Part shown: positions 9,677 to 18,608 of the stretch, piece after piece
Position numbering within the stretch: the stretch's first letter is position 1
Layout of the letters: each line of letters begins with the position of its first letter
NCBI GenBank assembly: GCA_039555135.1
Contig: CP114179.1
Span: forward strand, 186,001 to 250,000
Source: Phycisphaeraceae bacterium D3-23
Lineage (GTDB): Bacteria; Planctomycetota; Phycisphaerae; Phycisphaerales; Phycisphaeraceae
DNA length: 64,000 nt
Direction: 5' to 3'
Notes under the pieces: model-generated
Seen by the model: only the letters and a program-made list of their open reading frames with translations
Told to the model about the DNA's origin: nothing
The model's database searches: none
Position numbers and translations under genes: made by a program

Positions 9677-10747
9677 CTAGCGTGATTCGGCCATGGCTTT
9701 GGCCAGCGCAGCTGCGCCGATGTAGCCGGCGTCGTTGCCCAAGGTGGTGACCTGCAGCGTGGGCTCGCAGGCGCCGGCGATGTTCCAGGTCTGGTCGAAG
9801 AAGGCCTGACGCAGCGGCGCGGCGAGCGCTTCGCCGGCGTTGGCGACGCCGCCGCCGATGACGATCATCTCGAGGTCGATGACCCTGCAGAGGTTGATGC
9901 AGGCGATGGCGAGGTACTTCGCGGCGTCTTCGATCAGCTTGTTGGCCATGCGGTCGCCCTGCTCGGCGGCGGCGAAGACGTGGCGCGTGGTGATCTTCTC
10001 CCCCGTGCCCAGCGCGAGCGCGAGGTGCGAGCGTTTGCCGGTGGCGATCAACTCGGTCGCGTCACGGATCATGGAGGTGGCGGAGGTGTACTGTTCGAGG
10101 CAGCCGCGTTGGCCGCAGGCGCAGAGGTGCCCGCCCGGGACAACGACCATGTGGCCGACCTCGCCCGCCATGCCGCCGCCGCCGTGGAACACCTGGCGGT
10201 TGAGGACGATGCCAGCGCCCACGCCGGTGCCGAGCGTGATGAGCGCGAGGTGCTGGAGGTCGGGGCTGTGCCGCATGGCGACAGAGAACTCGCCGAAGGC
10301 CGCGGCGTTGGCGTCGTTGTCGACCACGACGGACTTGCCGATCGCTTGAGCCGCGAGTTCGCGGAGCGGGACGTCGTGCCAGTCCTTCAAATTGACGCAG
10401 GCCTTAACGACCCCGGTCGCGCTATCGATCAACCCCGGCACACCGATACCGATCGCCGTAATGTCGTCCATCGACACACCGGCCTCCGACGCGACGCCGC
10501 GTGTGAGGTCCGACATGTGATGCACCACCGAGCCCGGTGTGCTGTCGGCGGGCGTATCGAACACGGCCGAGAGCAGCACCTTGCCCTGCGCATCGACGAG
10601 CCCGGCCTTGATATGCGTGCCGCCGAGGTCGAGCCCGATGTACTTGCGGTCGGCCGCGCCGGCATCGGCGGTGCTCGGGCCCGTGGGCTGGGTGGCTTGG
10701 GGGTTCAACGCGTTCTTCTCCGGGGGCCTGGGTCGCCCTACCATCAT
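9677..10747 (-). CDS. ROK-family sugar kinase (glucokinase-like)
   Basis: The protein phosphorylates a hexose or similar sugar with ATP. It shows the phosphate motif LDLGGTHIKAG, the catalytic DNDANAAA, GTGVGAG, and the ROK zinc-binding region GHLCACGQRGCLEQ (C-x-C-x4-C) with its GGGGMAGEVGHM segment. Length is about 356 residues from the ATG at 10747. A TTG at 10708, preceded by GGAGAAG at good spacing, gives a shorter N-terminus and is an equally reasonable start. It probably produces the phosphorylated form of the sugar handled by the surrounding barrel proteins and oxidoreductase. Confidence 0.9.
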   Translation of the reverse strand: MMVGRPRPPEKNALNPQATQPTGPSTADAGAADRKYIGLDLGGTHIKAGLVDAQGKVLLSAVFDTPADSTPGSVVHHMSDLTRGVASEAGVSMDDITAIGIGVPGLIDSATGVVKACVNLKDWHDVPLRELAAQAIGKSVVVDNDANAAAFGEFSVAMRHSPDLQHLALITLGTGVGAGIVLNRQVFHGGGGMAGEVGHMVVVPGGHLCACGQRGCLEQYTSATSMIRDATELIATGKRSHLALALGTGEKITTRHVFAAAEQGDRMANKLIEDAAKYLAIACINLCRVIDLEMIVIGGGVANAGEALAAPLRQAFFDQTWNIAGACEPTLQVTTLGNDAGYIGAAALAKAMAESR

Positions 10748-10794
10748 AGCGGGGAGGGGCTGGGGATTGGCCCGGCCGTTTGCGCATGGCCCGC

Positions 10795-11811
10795 TTATGC
10801 CAGCGTAACAGTCCCGCCATTGCGGACGCTCTGGACCTCGGCCTCAACGATCTTCACCGCGTTTGCCGCATCGGCCATCGTCACGCGCTCGGGGGCGGTG
10901 TTGTTCTTCACGCACTCCATGAAGTACGCGATTTCAAGTTCGTAGCCCATCGCGTCGTCGAGCTTGATGAACTCGGGCTCCTTACCTTCTTCGATCAGGC
11001 GTAGCGGCGTATCGCCTACTTCACCGAAGGTCGCGGTCGCCTTCTCGAAGTTCACAGTGTAGCGCATCGAGAAGCCGAAGCCCTCGGCCATCGCCCAGCC
11101 GCCCTCGGCCACGACCATCGGCACGTCGTCGTAGTGGTAGCGCGTGATGATGTGGTCTACCGCGTCGGTCGGCTTGGAGTAGCCGACGGACGTGACGGCC
11201 TTGGGCAGGCCGAACAGGTGCTGGATGAAGTCGGTGTCGTGGATGTGCAGGTCGAGCGCCGCGCCGCCGGAGGACTCGCCGCTCTGATAGAAGGCCCCGG
11301 CCGGGTGCGACGCAACGCGGCGGAAGTTGGCGGCGAGGACCTTGCCGTAGGTCTGCTGGTCGACCGCTTGCTTGAGCCAGGTCCACCCGGGCCAAAACCG
11401 CATACACATCGCGGGCATCGCGAGCTTGTCGCTGGCTTTCGCGGCGTCGACAAGCTTTTGCGCGTCATCGCTGGTGCGTGCCAGGGGTTTTTCCATGAGC
11501 AGGTGCTTGCCCTTGTCCAGCGCCATCAGCCCGAAGGGCACGTGCGCGGGCGTCGGCAGGCAGACGTCGACAACATCGACTTCGGGGTCGTCGATCAGAT
11601 CGGCGGCGTCTTCGTATCCCTTGACCTTGGCGATATCGAAGAGCCCCTGGGCTTGGCCCTCGACGTTGCCGCCGGGGCGGACCTTGCCGGTGAGGCGGTC
11701 CTTGTCGCGGTCGGCGACGGCGACGACTTCGACGCCCTCCATCTTGGCGTACACATCCAGATGGGTCCAGCCCATCATGCCCAGTCCGACGACGCCTACT
11801 TTGATTGCCAT
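10795..11811 (-). CDS. Gfo/Idh/MocA-family oxidoreductase (cytoplasmic)
   Basis: The 338-residue NAD(P)-dependent sugar or polyol dehydrogenase has an N-terminal Rossmann fold (GVVGLGMMGWTH) and the family EKP motif in LMEKPLA. The C-terminal alpha/beta domain has DLHIHDTDFIQHLFG, whose Asp/His residues are likely active-site groups. There is no signal peptide, in contrast to the Tat-exported relative at 12958-14334. AAGGA precedes the ATG. It lies between the ROK kinase and the second barrel protein on the same strand, consistent with oxidation or reduction of the sugar they share. Confidence 0.9.
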   Translation of the reverse strand: MAIKVGVVGLGMMGWTHLDVYAKMEGVEVVAVADRDKDRLTGKVRPGGNVEGQAQGLFDIAKVKGYEDAADLIDDPEVDVVDVCLPTPAHVPFGLMALDKGKHLLMEKPLARTSDDAQKLVDAAKASDKLAMPAMCMRFWPGWTWLKQAVDQQTYGKVLAANFRRVASHPAGAFYQSGESSGGAALDLHIHDTDFIQHLFGLPKAVTSVGYSKPTDAVDHIITRYHYDDVPMVVAEGGWAMAEGFGFSMRYTVNFEKATATFGEVGDTPLRLIEEGKEPEFIKLDDAMGYELEIAYFMECVKNNTAPERVTMADAANAVKIVEAEVQSVRNGGTVTLA

Positions 11812-11895
11812 GTGATTCGGTCCTTGGTTGAAAACTTATGGTTAGGGGGATTGTTCCGGGCCGCTGTCGCGGCACCGGCCGTGCCGAGTTGGGTG

Positions 11896-12738
11896 TCAGC
11901 GTTGGAGGATCTGGTCCATCGCGGTCGAGGTCTGTGCGAGCAGGTCGTCGGCGTAGGGCATCATCTCCGCGATGATTGTTTTGTCGTACCCGATGCGCTC
12001 GAGCGATGCGACGACCTGCCGCCAGGGGATGTCGCCTTCGAGCAGCCGACAGAACTTCCAAGCACTGCTGTCGGTATCGAAGCGGAAGCCCTTGATGTGG
12101 ACGCGTTTGATGCGGTCGCCCAGGAGCTCGATCCAGTGCGGCGGGTGCTGGTGGTACCCGACGACGTTGCCGACATCGAAGTACGCCCCGCAGTAGGGGC
12201 TCGCGAAGTGGTCGATAAACTCGGCGAACTCGATGGGTGAATAGAACATGCCGTTCCAGACGTTCTCGATGCAGATGTCGACTTCGAGCTGCTCGGCCGT
12301 TTCGAGCAGTTCGCCGACTAAACGTGTCGCGCGTTCGAGCGCGAGGTCGTAGCGGACCGCGTCGTTCACTTTCCACGGGTTGCACACCACGCCGGGCACA
12401 AGCAGGTACGACGAGCAGCCCAGCCAGGCCGCGCGTTCGATGGCCTGCCGGTTCTGCGTTATCGCCAGCGCCCGCTCGGCCGGGTCGTCGCTGACGGGGT
12501 TCACCTTCCAGCTCATGCCGCTGGCGAGCGTCTCGACGACAAGCCCCGACTCGTCGCAGTAGGCGCGGATATCGCTGCACTGCTCCTCGGTCGCATCGAC
12601 GGTGAGGTGGCCCTCGGTGCCGATGGCGAGTTCGAGCGCCTCGAAGCCCACCTGCTTGGCGTCTCTCAGAGCATGGGCGATGTCCGCCGAGCCGTCGGCC
12701 CCGCCCTTCACCGACCAGTAACTGATGCCTTTAATCAC
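11896..12738 (-). CDS. Sugar phosphate isomerase/epimerase-like TIM barrel
   Basis: The 280-residue barrel protein starts at a GTG at 12738 (VIKGISYWS); the upstream extension of 34 residues looks non-coding. Likely ligand positions are the Glu in DICIENV, the Asp in AYFDVGN, the His in RVHIKGF and the Glu in IIAEMMP. It is similar in kind to the protein at 8811-9638 but not a close duplicate. It is the first gene of the minus-strand sugar block and divergent from the Tat-exported oxidoreductase. Candidate activities are keto-sugar isomerase, epimerase or 3-keto-glycoside lyase. Confidence 0.82.
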   Translation of the reverse strand: MIKGISYWSVKGGADGSADIAHALRDAKQVGFEALELAIGTEGHLTVDATEEQCSDIRAYCDESGLVVETLASGMSWKVNPVSDDPAERALAITQNRQAIERAAWLGCSSYLLVPGVVCNPWKVNDAVRYDLALERATRLVGELLETAEQLEVDICIENVWNGMFYSPIEFAEFIDHFASPYCGAYFDVGNVVGYHQHPPHWIELLGDRIKRVHIKGFRFDTDSSAWKFCRLLEGDIPWRQVVASLERIGYDKTIIAEMMPYADDLLAQTSTAMDQILQR

Positions 12739-12852
12739 GCGTGTTCTCGCTGTTTGCGTAGTGCGAAGCGGCAAGTGTAGAGCGAAAACGGCGGAGTTGC
12801 ATCCGGACGCAAGCCGCTTGGACGGCAGGAATCGAGTCACGCGCGATGCGCT

Positions 12853-12858
12853 GTATAA
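12853..12858 (+). promoter_or_regulatory. Candidate -10 box of the Tat-oxidoreductase gene
   Basis: A perfect TATAAT lies about 100 nt before the start of the exported oxidoreductase gene. No convincing -35 hexamer is at 16-18 nt, so this is a weak call. Confidence 0.35.
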
Positions 12859-12957
12859 TCACAAACGGCAGGCCGACCCCGCGTAACCCACGCGACATAC
12901 GGGCGTCTTGTCCATGGCTGGGTGGAGCCGGCCAACCTCACGACAAGGACTTTCCCG

Positions 12958-14334
12958 ATGTTTGAACCCAGCTCCCCCCGGATGCCCGCCCATCTTACGC
13001 GCCGCCAGGTGATCCAGGCCGGCCTCGCCGCCGCCGCAACGATCCCCATGCTCGGCCCGCGCATCACGCACGGCCGGCAGGCCAACGAAACCCTCAACCT
13101 CGCCGCTGTCGGCGTCGGCGGCAAGGGCTGGTCCGACCTCATGCCCTCCAGCCAGGGCGAGAACGTCCGCGTCATTGCGCTCTGCGATGTCGACAGAAAC
13201 AATCTCGGCAACGCCGCCAACCGCTTCGAAGACGCCGGGACCTACACCGACTACCGCGTCATGCTCGACGAGATGGGCAATGACATCGACGCCCTGCTCG
13301 TCTCGACCCCCGACCATATGCACGGCCCGATCGCGATCGCCGCGATGCAGCTGGGTATCCACGTCCACGTGCAAAAACCGCTGGCACACAACATCGCCGA
13401 GCTGCGCACGATGATGCAGTTGGCTGAGTCGAACCACCTCGTCACCCAGATGGGCACGCAGATCCACAGCGACCAGGCCTACCGTACCGGCGCGGCGATG
13501 ATCCGCGAAGGCGCGATCGGCAAGATCAGCGAGGCCCACCTCTGGGTCAGCCGATCATGGGGCGGCCCCGCAGAAGGCCGACCCAACCGACGCGACGAAG
13601 TCCCCGCCCACCTCGACTGGGAAGAGTGGCTCGGCGTCGCGCCGGCACGACCCTACGTCAACGGGCTCTACCACCCGGGCAACTGGCGCGGCTGGATCGA
13701 TTTCGGCTCGGGCACGCTTGGCGACATGGGCTGCCACATCTTCGACCCCGTCTTCTCCTCTATCGATATCGGCACACCCACCAGCGTCATCTCCCGCGGC
13801 CCGCAACACCACCGCGAGACCTTCGCGCTCGACAGCGATATCAGCTACCAGTTCGAAGGCACGCAATACACGACCGACGAGCTGTTCTTCCGCTGGACCG
13901 ATGGCAATCGTGGCAGCCGCCCTGACCGCAATAAAGCCCAACTGCCTGAGGGCGTCAATCTCCCCGCCGCCGGCATGTTCCTGGTCGGTGAAGAAGGCGT
14001 CATGCTCCTCCCCCACTGGGCCATGCCGACGTTCTATAAGGATGGCGAACAGCTCGACATCGAAGTCGAGTCGCGCGGCAGCAACAACCACTACACCGAG
14101 TTCACCGACGCATGCCGCGGCGTCGGCGAAACCTCGACGCCGTTCTCATACTCGGGCCGTGTGACCGAGGCCGTGCTCGTCGGTACGATCGCCGGCCGGT
14201 TCAAGGACCGCCAGCTCGCGTGGGACTCCGAAAACCTCCGCTTCGACCACGACGCCGCGACGGCCGTCGTCCACCGCGAGTACGCCGACGGCCGAGAGCC
14301 CGAGGGCCTCGCGGGCCGCGCCGGTCAGAACTAA
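12958..14334 (+). CDS. Tat-exported Gfo/Idh/MocA-family oxidoreductase
   Basis: The 458-residue protein begins with a twin-arginine signal (LTRRQVIQAGLAAAATIPML) and continues with a Rossmann domain (AAVGVGGKGWSDL). The usual EKP is replaced by QKP in HVQKPLAHN. The C-terminal domain has a FGSGTLGDMGCHIFDP segment typical of planctomycete members. Export with a folded, NAD-bound cofactor implies periplasmic sugar oxidation or a self-recycling cofactor. I chose the ATG at 12958 because AAGGA precedes it; an ATG 36 nt upstream is less likely. The double DUF1080 protein follows on the same strand, suggesting one extracytoplasmic route. Confidence 0.9.
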   Translation: MFEPSSPRMPAHLTRRQVIQAGLAAAATIPMLGPRITHGRQANETLNLAAVGVGGKGWSDLMPSSQGENVRVIALCDVDRNNLGNAANRFEDAGTYTDYRVMLDEMGNDIDALLVSTPDHMHGPIAIAAMQLGIHVHVQKPLAHNIAELRTMMQLAESNHLVTQMGTQIHSDQAYRTGAAMIREGAIGKISEAHLWVSRSWGGPAEGRPNRRDEVPAHLDWEEWLGVAPARPYVNGLYHPGNWRGWIDFGSGTLGDMGCHIFDPVFSSIDIGTPTSVISRGPQHHRETFALDSDISYQFEGTQYTTDELFFRWTDGNRGSRPDRNKAQLPEGVNLPAAGMFLVGEEGVMLLPHWAMPTFYKDGEQLDIEVESRGSNNHYTEFTDACRGVGETSTPFSYSGRVTEAVLVGTIAGRFKDRQLAWDSENLRFDHDAATAVVHREYADGREPEGLAGRAGQN

Positions 14335-14367
14335 CGTGTGACAAGAGATTTGCCTGACATGTTCGAA

Positions 14368-14422
14368 TGAAGCCCACCCATTGCATGGGTGGGACCACAC
14401 GGATGAAATCCGTGGGCTTCGC
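14368..14422. repeat. BIME-like double hairpin, family A copy 1
   Basis: Two short hairpins lie side by side: CCCACCCAT/ATGGGTGGG around TGC, then an ACGGAT/ATCCGT hairpin around GAA. Outer GAAGCCCAC and GTGGGCTTC can also pair. A nearly identical copy is at 42309-42361 and a half copy at 38098-38127. It occupies the gap between the Tat-oxidoreductase and the DUF1080 gene. Confidence 0.85.
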
Positions 14423-14480
14423 TACACCAACCCCAACACCGCATATCAAGCGGCACCAACTCCACCCCCCGAATACCACC

Positions 14481-15797
14481 ATGCTCAACCTCAAGAAAAC
14501 CCTCCCCGCCCTCCTCGTCGCGTCGTTCTGCGTCGCCTTCGGTAACACCGCCGCTGCTCAAGAAAACAACACCCCGCCCGAGGGATTCACCGCCCTCTTC
14601 GACGGCCAAAACATCGACGACGGCTGGACCGGCGGCACGACCCGCAACCCCAAAGAGATCGACGCCCTCCCCGATGACCAGCGTGCCCAGTGGTTTGAAC
14701 AGCAAAACCGCGGCGTCGCCCAGCACTGGTCCGTCGACAACGGCGAGCTCGTCTCCGACGGCCACGAGCCCCACCTGGTGACCGTCAAGGACTACGGCGA
14801 CTTCGAGCTCTACGTCGACTACAAGATCCAGCCCGGCGGCGACTCAGGCATCTACCTCCGCGGCTGCCCCCAGGTCCAGATCTGGGACCCCGCACACGTC
14901 CCCGCCCACCGCAACGGCTCCAACCGCGGCTCGGGCGGGCTGTGGAACAACAACATCGACGCCAACAAGTGGCCCAGCGAAGTCGCCGACAACCCCGCCG
15001 GCCAGTGGAACCGCATGCACATCAAGATGGTCGGCCAGTACGTCACCGTCACCCTCAACGGCACCACCATCGTCGAAGACACCCCCCTCGAAAACTACTA
15101 CAACCGCTCCATCCCCGTCTTCATGACCGGCCCGATCCACCTCCAGACCCACGGCAGCGAGACCCGCTTCCGCAACGTCTTCGTCCGCGAGATCGGCGCC
15201 GAAGAAGCCAACGAATACCTCGCCGGCCTGACCGACGACGAAGACACCTTCACCCCCCTCTTCAACGGCGAAGACTTCGACGGCTGGATGGGCGCAACCG
15301 AAAACTACGAGGTCGTCGACGGCGCGATCCAGTGCAAGGCCGGCCACGGCGGCAACCTGCTCACCGAAGAGACCTACGACAACTTCACCGTCCGCCTCGA
15401 GTTTAAGCTCCCTCCCGGCGGCAACAACGGGCTGGCCATCCGCACCCCCAGTGCTAACGTTGACGCTGCCCACCAGGCCATGGAACTCCAGGTCCTCGAC
15501 AACACCGCCGACAAGTACGCCACCCTCGCCCCCTACCAGTACCACGGCAGCGCCTACACCATCGCCCCCGCCCACCGCGGCTACCTCCGACCCGTCGGCC
15601 AGTGGAACTACCAGGAAGTCACCGTCAACGGCGACCACGTCACCGTCACCCTCAACGGCTACGTCATCCTCGACACCCATACGAAGGAAGCCGCCCCCGA
15701 CCACCCCTTCAACTCACGCGACGAAGGCCACTTCGGCTTCTGCGGCCACAACGACCCCGTCCAGTTCCGAAACATCCGCATCCGCGAGATCGAGTAG
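14481..15797 (+). CDS. Secreted double 3-keto-disaccharide hydrolase-domain (DUF1080) protein
   Basis: The 438-residue protein has a signal peptide (LPALLVASFCVAFGNTAAAQ) and two consecutive DUF1080 domains. The first (about residues 30-235) opens with GFTALFDGQNIDDGW and contains GDSGIYLRG. The second (about 245-437) opens with FTPLFNGEDFDGW and contains GNNGLAIRT. Family members hydrolyse 3-keto-glycosides or bind carbohydrate in a jelly-roll fold. A single-domain protein is usual, so the tandem form is notable. The start is the ATG just before the signal peptide. A strong terminator follows at 15874-15911. Together with the upstream exported oxidoreductase it suggests oxidise-then-cleave glycoside breakdown outside the cytoplasm. 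Confidence 0.88.
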   Translation: MLNLKKTLPALLVASFCVAFGNTAAAQENNTPPEGFTALFDGQNIDDGWTGGTTRNPKEIDALPDDQRAQWFEQQNRGVAQHWSVDNGELVSDGHEPHLVTVKDYGDFELYVDYKIQPGGDSGIYLRGCPQVQIWDPAHVPAHRNGSNRGSGGLWNNNIDANKWPSEVADNPAGQWNRMHIKMVGQYVTVTLNGTTIVEDTPLENYYNRSIPVFMTGPIHLQTHGSETRFRNVFVREIGAEEANEYLAGLTDDEDTFTPLFNGEDFDGWMGATENYEVVDGAIQCKAGHGGNLLTEETYDNFTVRLEFKLPPGGNNGLAIRTPSANVDAAHQAMELQVLDNTADKYATLAPYQYHGSAYTIAPAHRGYLRPVGQWNYQEVTVNGDHVTVTLNGYVILDTHTKEAAPDHPFNSRDEGHFGFCGHNDPVQFRNIRIREIE

Positions 15798-15806
15798 CGC
15801 ATCCCT

Positions 15807-15868
15807 CAAGCCCAGGGCTTTGACGCGAGCAACGCGAGCGGCAACGCCGTGGGATCGACAACCCAGAG
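15807..15868. repeat. Dispersed about 60-nt repeat, family I copy 1
   Basis: This stretch begins 10 nt after the DUF1080 stop. Its reverse complement strongly resembles 23795-23851, sharing CTCTGG, ATCCCACGGC and the block CTCGCGTCAAAGCC...GGGCTT, with a few gaps. Both copies lie just past the 3' end of a gene and in the same orientation relative to that gene. It contains a small AAGCCC/GGGCTT palindrome. Confidence 0.65.
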
Positions 15869-15873
15869 ATTTG

Positions 15874-15911
15874 ACAAGGCGCTCACCCAAAAGGTGAGCG
15901 CCTTGTTTTTT
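15874..15911 (+). terminator. Rho-independent terminator after the DUF1080 gene
   Basis: A 14-bp stem (ACAAGGCGCTCACC with its complement) closes a 5-nt loop and runs into TTTTTT. Confidence 0.9.
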
Positions 15912-15938
15912 CGCATGAGAAGATGCCCCGTAGATTGC

Positions 15939-17078
15939 CTACTCACCACCCACCGCCACCCACCCGTTGTGCAGGTGTAGTCCGTTCTCATCTACTACCG
16001 ACCCATGGCGGAAGACCTCGGTGGAGATGACGTGGCCGTCCGAATCGTAGCGCACCACCGTTTTGCGTAGCCAGGCGTCAGCATCGCCACCCGCTGCGAT
16101 ACCGCCGGTATCGAGCGACTCATACCGGGCCGACAACATCAGCCCGCCGGTGTCGCGGTCGTACTGCCGCAGCGCGTACTCGTTGTACCGCTCCGACGAC
16201 AGCACCCACTCGGCGAGGAGCTTCCCGGTATGCAACTCCCGCGCGGTGCGGATGCGGTAGCCGTCGGCAGGCACACCGAAACGGTTGTCCGCCCGCAGCG
16301 TGACACGCGACATCGAATACAGCAGCATCGGCTCGCCCGTATCCGGGGCATCGACCGGGTCCATGTCATGGAACACGCCGTAGACCCTCAGCCCTGGATC
16401 GTCGTTGCCAAGTGCTGGATCGTTCGTGACCGTCTGCTCCCAGAGCAGTTCGCCGCCCTGTTTCACGATGAGCTTCCATTGCTCGGGCGACTCGATCGTG
16501 TAGCCGTAACTAACTTCTGTAGCTCTGTCGTACATCGGCCGCCAGTGAAACGCGTCGTTGTCGACCAGCTCGGGGATCATCGCCGGCGTCGCACGTTCTG
16601 GCCACCACGCCAGCATCCCCCTGGCGGGCTGATTGTCGGCCTGCGTCGTCGGCCCCAGCAGCATCCAATACGTCTCGCCCTGCCGCAGAAAATCGCGATC
16701 AAGCTCGGCCGCCACCACCGCGGGATCAATCCACTGCGCCGCGATGTGTGCCGGCACGTTCCCCCCCGAGTCGAGCGTGGCGTAGACCACTTCGTGCCGA
16801 TCGCCGCTCGATGACAGAATCTCCAAGTCGTAGATCCGAACGAGCGAGCCACACGCCGGCCGGCTGTCTTCCTCGCGGATGTCCACCACGCGGACACGCT
16901 GGACCGTTGACGACCTGTTGATGAGCGCCTGGAGCTCGGCCGCGTCTTCCGCATCCAGCACGATGTGATCGATCTGCCCCGGCCCGGCTTCGCCCCCCGG
17001 GCCCGCCGCCTGCGAAGCCCCCTCCCCACAACCGGCCATGACAACAGCAAATGCAAGCAGTAGCCGGGGGATTTGCAT
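15939..17078 (-). CDS. Lipoprotein of unknown function
   Basis: The 379-residue protein begins with a lipoprotein signal ending in VMAGCGEG, so it should be anchored to a membrane. I recognise no domain in the rest. Visible features are a charged helical stretch (DHIVLDAEDAAELQALINR), a Trp-rich segment around LAWWPERATP, and a C-terminal part rich in short beta-type segments with tyrosine/aspartate repeats (RTARELHTGKL, YNEYALRQYDRDTG) that could form antiparallel sheets. AAAGG precedes the ATG. It is 23 nt downstream of the YjbR-like gene on the same strand. Confidence 0.7.
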   Translation of the reverse strand: MQIPRLLLAFAVVMAGCGEGASQAAGPGGEAGPGQIDHIVLDAEDAAELQALINRSSTVQRVRVVDIREEDSRPACGSLVRIYDLEILSSSGDRHEVVYATLDSGGNVPAHIAAQWIDPAVVAAELDRDFLRQGETYWMLLGPTTQADNQPARGMLAWWPERATPAMIPELVDNDAFHWRPMYDRATEVSYGYTIESPEQWKLIVKQGGELLWEQTVTNDPALGNDDPGLRVYGVFHDMDPVDAPDTGEPMLLYSMSRVTLRADNRFGVPADGYRIRTARELHTGKLLAEWVLSSERYNEYALRQYDRDTGGLMLSARYESLDTGGIAAGGDADAWLRKTVVRYDSDGHVISTEVFRHGSVVDENGLHLHNGWVAVGGE

Positions 17079-17101
17079 GCCCTACCTTTCGCAATCGGGG
17101 C

Positions 17102-17542
17102 CTAGGTCTTCTTCGCCTTCTTCCCGGCGGTTTTCTTCTTCGCCGCCTCCTTCTTGACGGCCTTTTTCTTCGACGCCTTGGCGGGCTCCGAGTTCCCTGC
17201 CTGCTTCTTGGGCCCGGCGCTGAGTGCGTAGCTCTCGTCCAGCCACTTGCCCCACCGTGTCTTGGGCATCGGCTTGTCGGCCGAGAACCGGGCCGTCACC
17301 CAGCCGATGTTGCCCGCCTGGTAGTCCTCGGGGTGCTTCTCTGCCAGCTTCCGGGCTTCGGGCATCGACTTGTCGAGCTTGAACATCGCCTTGTACCGCC
17401 CGCCCTGCTCGCCGATGAACAAGAACGCCTTCTTGTTCGCCTTGAAGGAGCTCTGTGTGCAGGCCGTGCCTTCATCGACGCCGGGGTACTGGCTCGCCTT
17501 CAAACGGATCGGCTCGGTGGGGTCCTTGGGTTTCGTCGGCAT
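17102..17542 (-). CDS. YjbR/MmcQ-like protein with Lys-rich tail
   Basis: The 146-residue protein has a YjbR-like alpha/beta core (about residues 15-105: GTACTQSSFKANKKAFLFIG, YKAMFKLD, NIGWVTARF, KWLDESYAL). A tail of about 40 residues follows, made almost entirely of Lys and Ala with Thr/Glu, like histone-type DNA-binding tails. The tail suggests nucleic-acid binding; family function is not established. AGGAG precedes the ATG. It is separated from the pseudopilin gene by a minus-strand terminator, so it has its own promoter. Confidence 0.75.
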   Translation of the reverse strand: MPTKPKDPTEPIRLKASQYPGVDEGTACTQSSFKANKKAFLFIGEQGGRYKAMFKLDKSMPEARKLAEKHPEDYQAGNIGWVTARFSADKPMPKTRWGKWLDESYALSAGPKKQAGNSEPAKASKKKAVKKEAAKKKTAGKKAKKT

Positions 17543-17640
17543 ATGTAGCTCCTAAGCGGAGAGGCTTGGACGGACCAGGCCGGATGGGCCTGCGTACAAC
17601 ACACCTTGCCCGCAGCGAGCTCCGATTGCAAGGGTGATCC

Positions 17641-17675
17641 AAAAACAAGACGCTCACCATCGCGGGTGAGCGTCT
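17641..17675 (-). terminator. Rho-independent terminator after the pseudopilin gene
   Basis: Read on the minus strand, AGACGCTCACC pairs with GGTGAGCGTCT around a 5-nt loop and is followed by TTGTTTTT. It closes the minus-strand pseudopilin gene. Confidence 0.88.
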
Positions 17676-17709
17676 CGAAGCGGGTCTGGATTCTGTGAGT
17701 CAGCGTCGG

Positions 17710-18501
17710 CTAACGTTTAGGCATGTAGACCACCCAGCCCAGGCCGCTGTGGAACGACGGGAGTCGGACCAGCTCGTCGTAGCCGGTGTGGTTGTAGCTG
17801 ATGTTGCCGTAGGTCTCGACCGAGCCGTCGGTGTGGAGGTAGTTCTTATCGATGTTGCCCCGGCCCGTGCCGTCCCAGTTGTTCCATCGGGTGAGGGTCA
17901 GGTTGGGCGAGCCGTCCTCGGGGAAGGAGATCGCTTCGCCGTTGGCGAAGGGGTGCGGGCCTTCGGAGTAGGACGCGCCGTAGTTGATGGTGTCGTAGTC
18001 CATCGCGAGGATGTCGAATTCGTCGTCACGGTAGGTCATGACGTCGTCCTGCTTTTCGAGTTTCTGGTGGTTGTAGGGGCCAAAGTCGTCCCATTTCCAG
18101 TTCCAGTAGAGCCCGTAGGTCGTTTCGATCAGCGGTGTGGTGGCCTGGTTGTAGTCGAGTTGGCGTGGGGCGAGTGGGCACTGGACGAGATTCAGGTTGG
18201 CGTAGTCTTCGAACGTGTCGCGCAGGTCGAACCACTCGCCGGTGGTGCCGTCGAAGGCGCGGATGTCGGTGGGCTTCCCGGCGGGCGAGGCAGGCGGGAA
18301 GATGTCTTTGTTGTCGTTGGCGAAGGCCATCGCGCCGATGCCGACCTGGTGGAGGTTACTCCTGCACTGGGTCATCTTCGAGGCGTACTTGGCCTTGCCC
18401 AGGGCGGGCAGGAGGATGGCGATCAGCAGCGCAATGATCGAGATCACCACGAGCAGCTCGATCAGGGTGAATCCGTTGCGACGGGTGTGAGGGGTGTACA
18501 T
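17710..18501 (-). CDS. Prepilin-type (type II secretion pseudopilin-like) protein
   Basis: The 263-residue protein has the prepilin motif RNGFTLIELLVVISIIALL: cleavage is expected between Gly10 and Phe11, with Glu at mature position 5. The hydrophobic helix continues to about residue 34. The C-terminal part is a Tyr/Asp-rich globular domain of the H-X9-DG-like planctomycete kind, ending with HSGLGWVVYMPKR. These proteins form pseudopili or surface structures after PilD processing; no secretion machinery gene is in the window. GGAG precedes the ATG. It follows three PEP-CTERM genes on the same strand. Confidence 0.88.
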   Translation of the reverse strand: MYTPHTRRNGFTLIELLVVISIIALLIAILLPALGKAKYASKMTQCRSNLHQVGIGAMAFANDNKDIFPPASPAGKPTDIRAFDGTTGEWFDLRDTFEDYANLNLVQCPLAPRQLDYNQATTPLIETTYGLYWNWKWDDFGPYNHQKLEKQDDVMTYRDDEFDILAMDYDTINYGASYSEGPHPFANGEAISFPEDGSPNLTLTRWNNWDGTGRGNIDKNYLHTDGSVETYGNISYNHTGYDELVRLPSFHSGLGWVVYMPKR

Positions 18502-18608
18502 GGCGGACTCCAGAACAGAGGGGGAGGGTGAAAATGTGGGCAGTGCCCACGCACGGGAAAATGGCGCCCGGCCACGAAGCCGGGCACCACTGAAGGAGGA
18601 AGGCAGTG

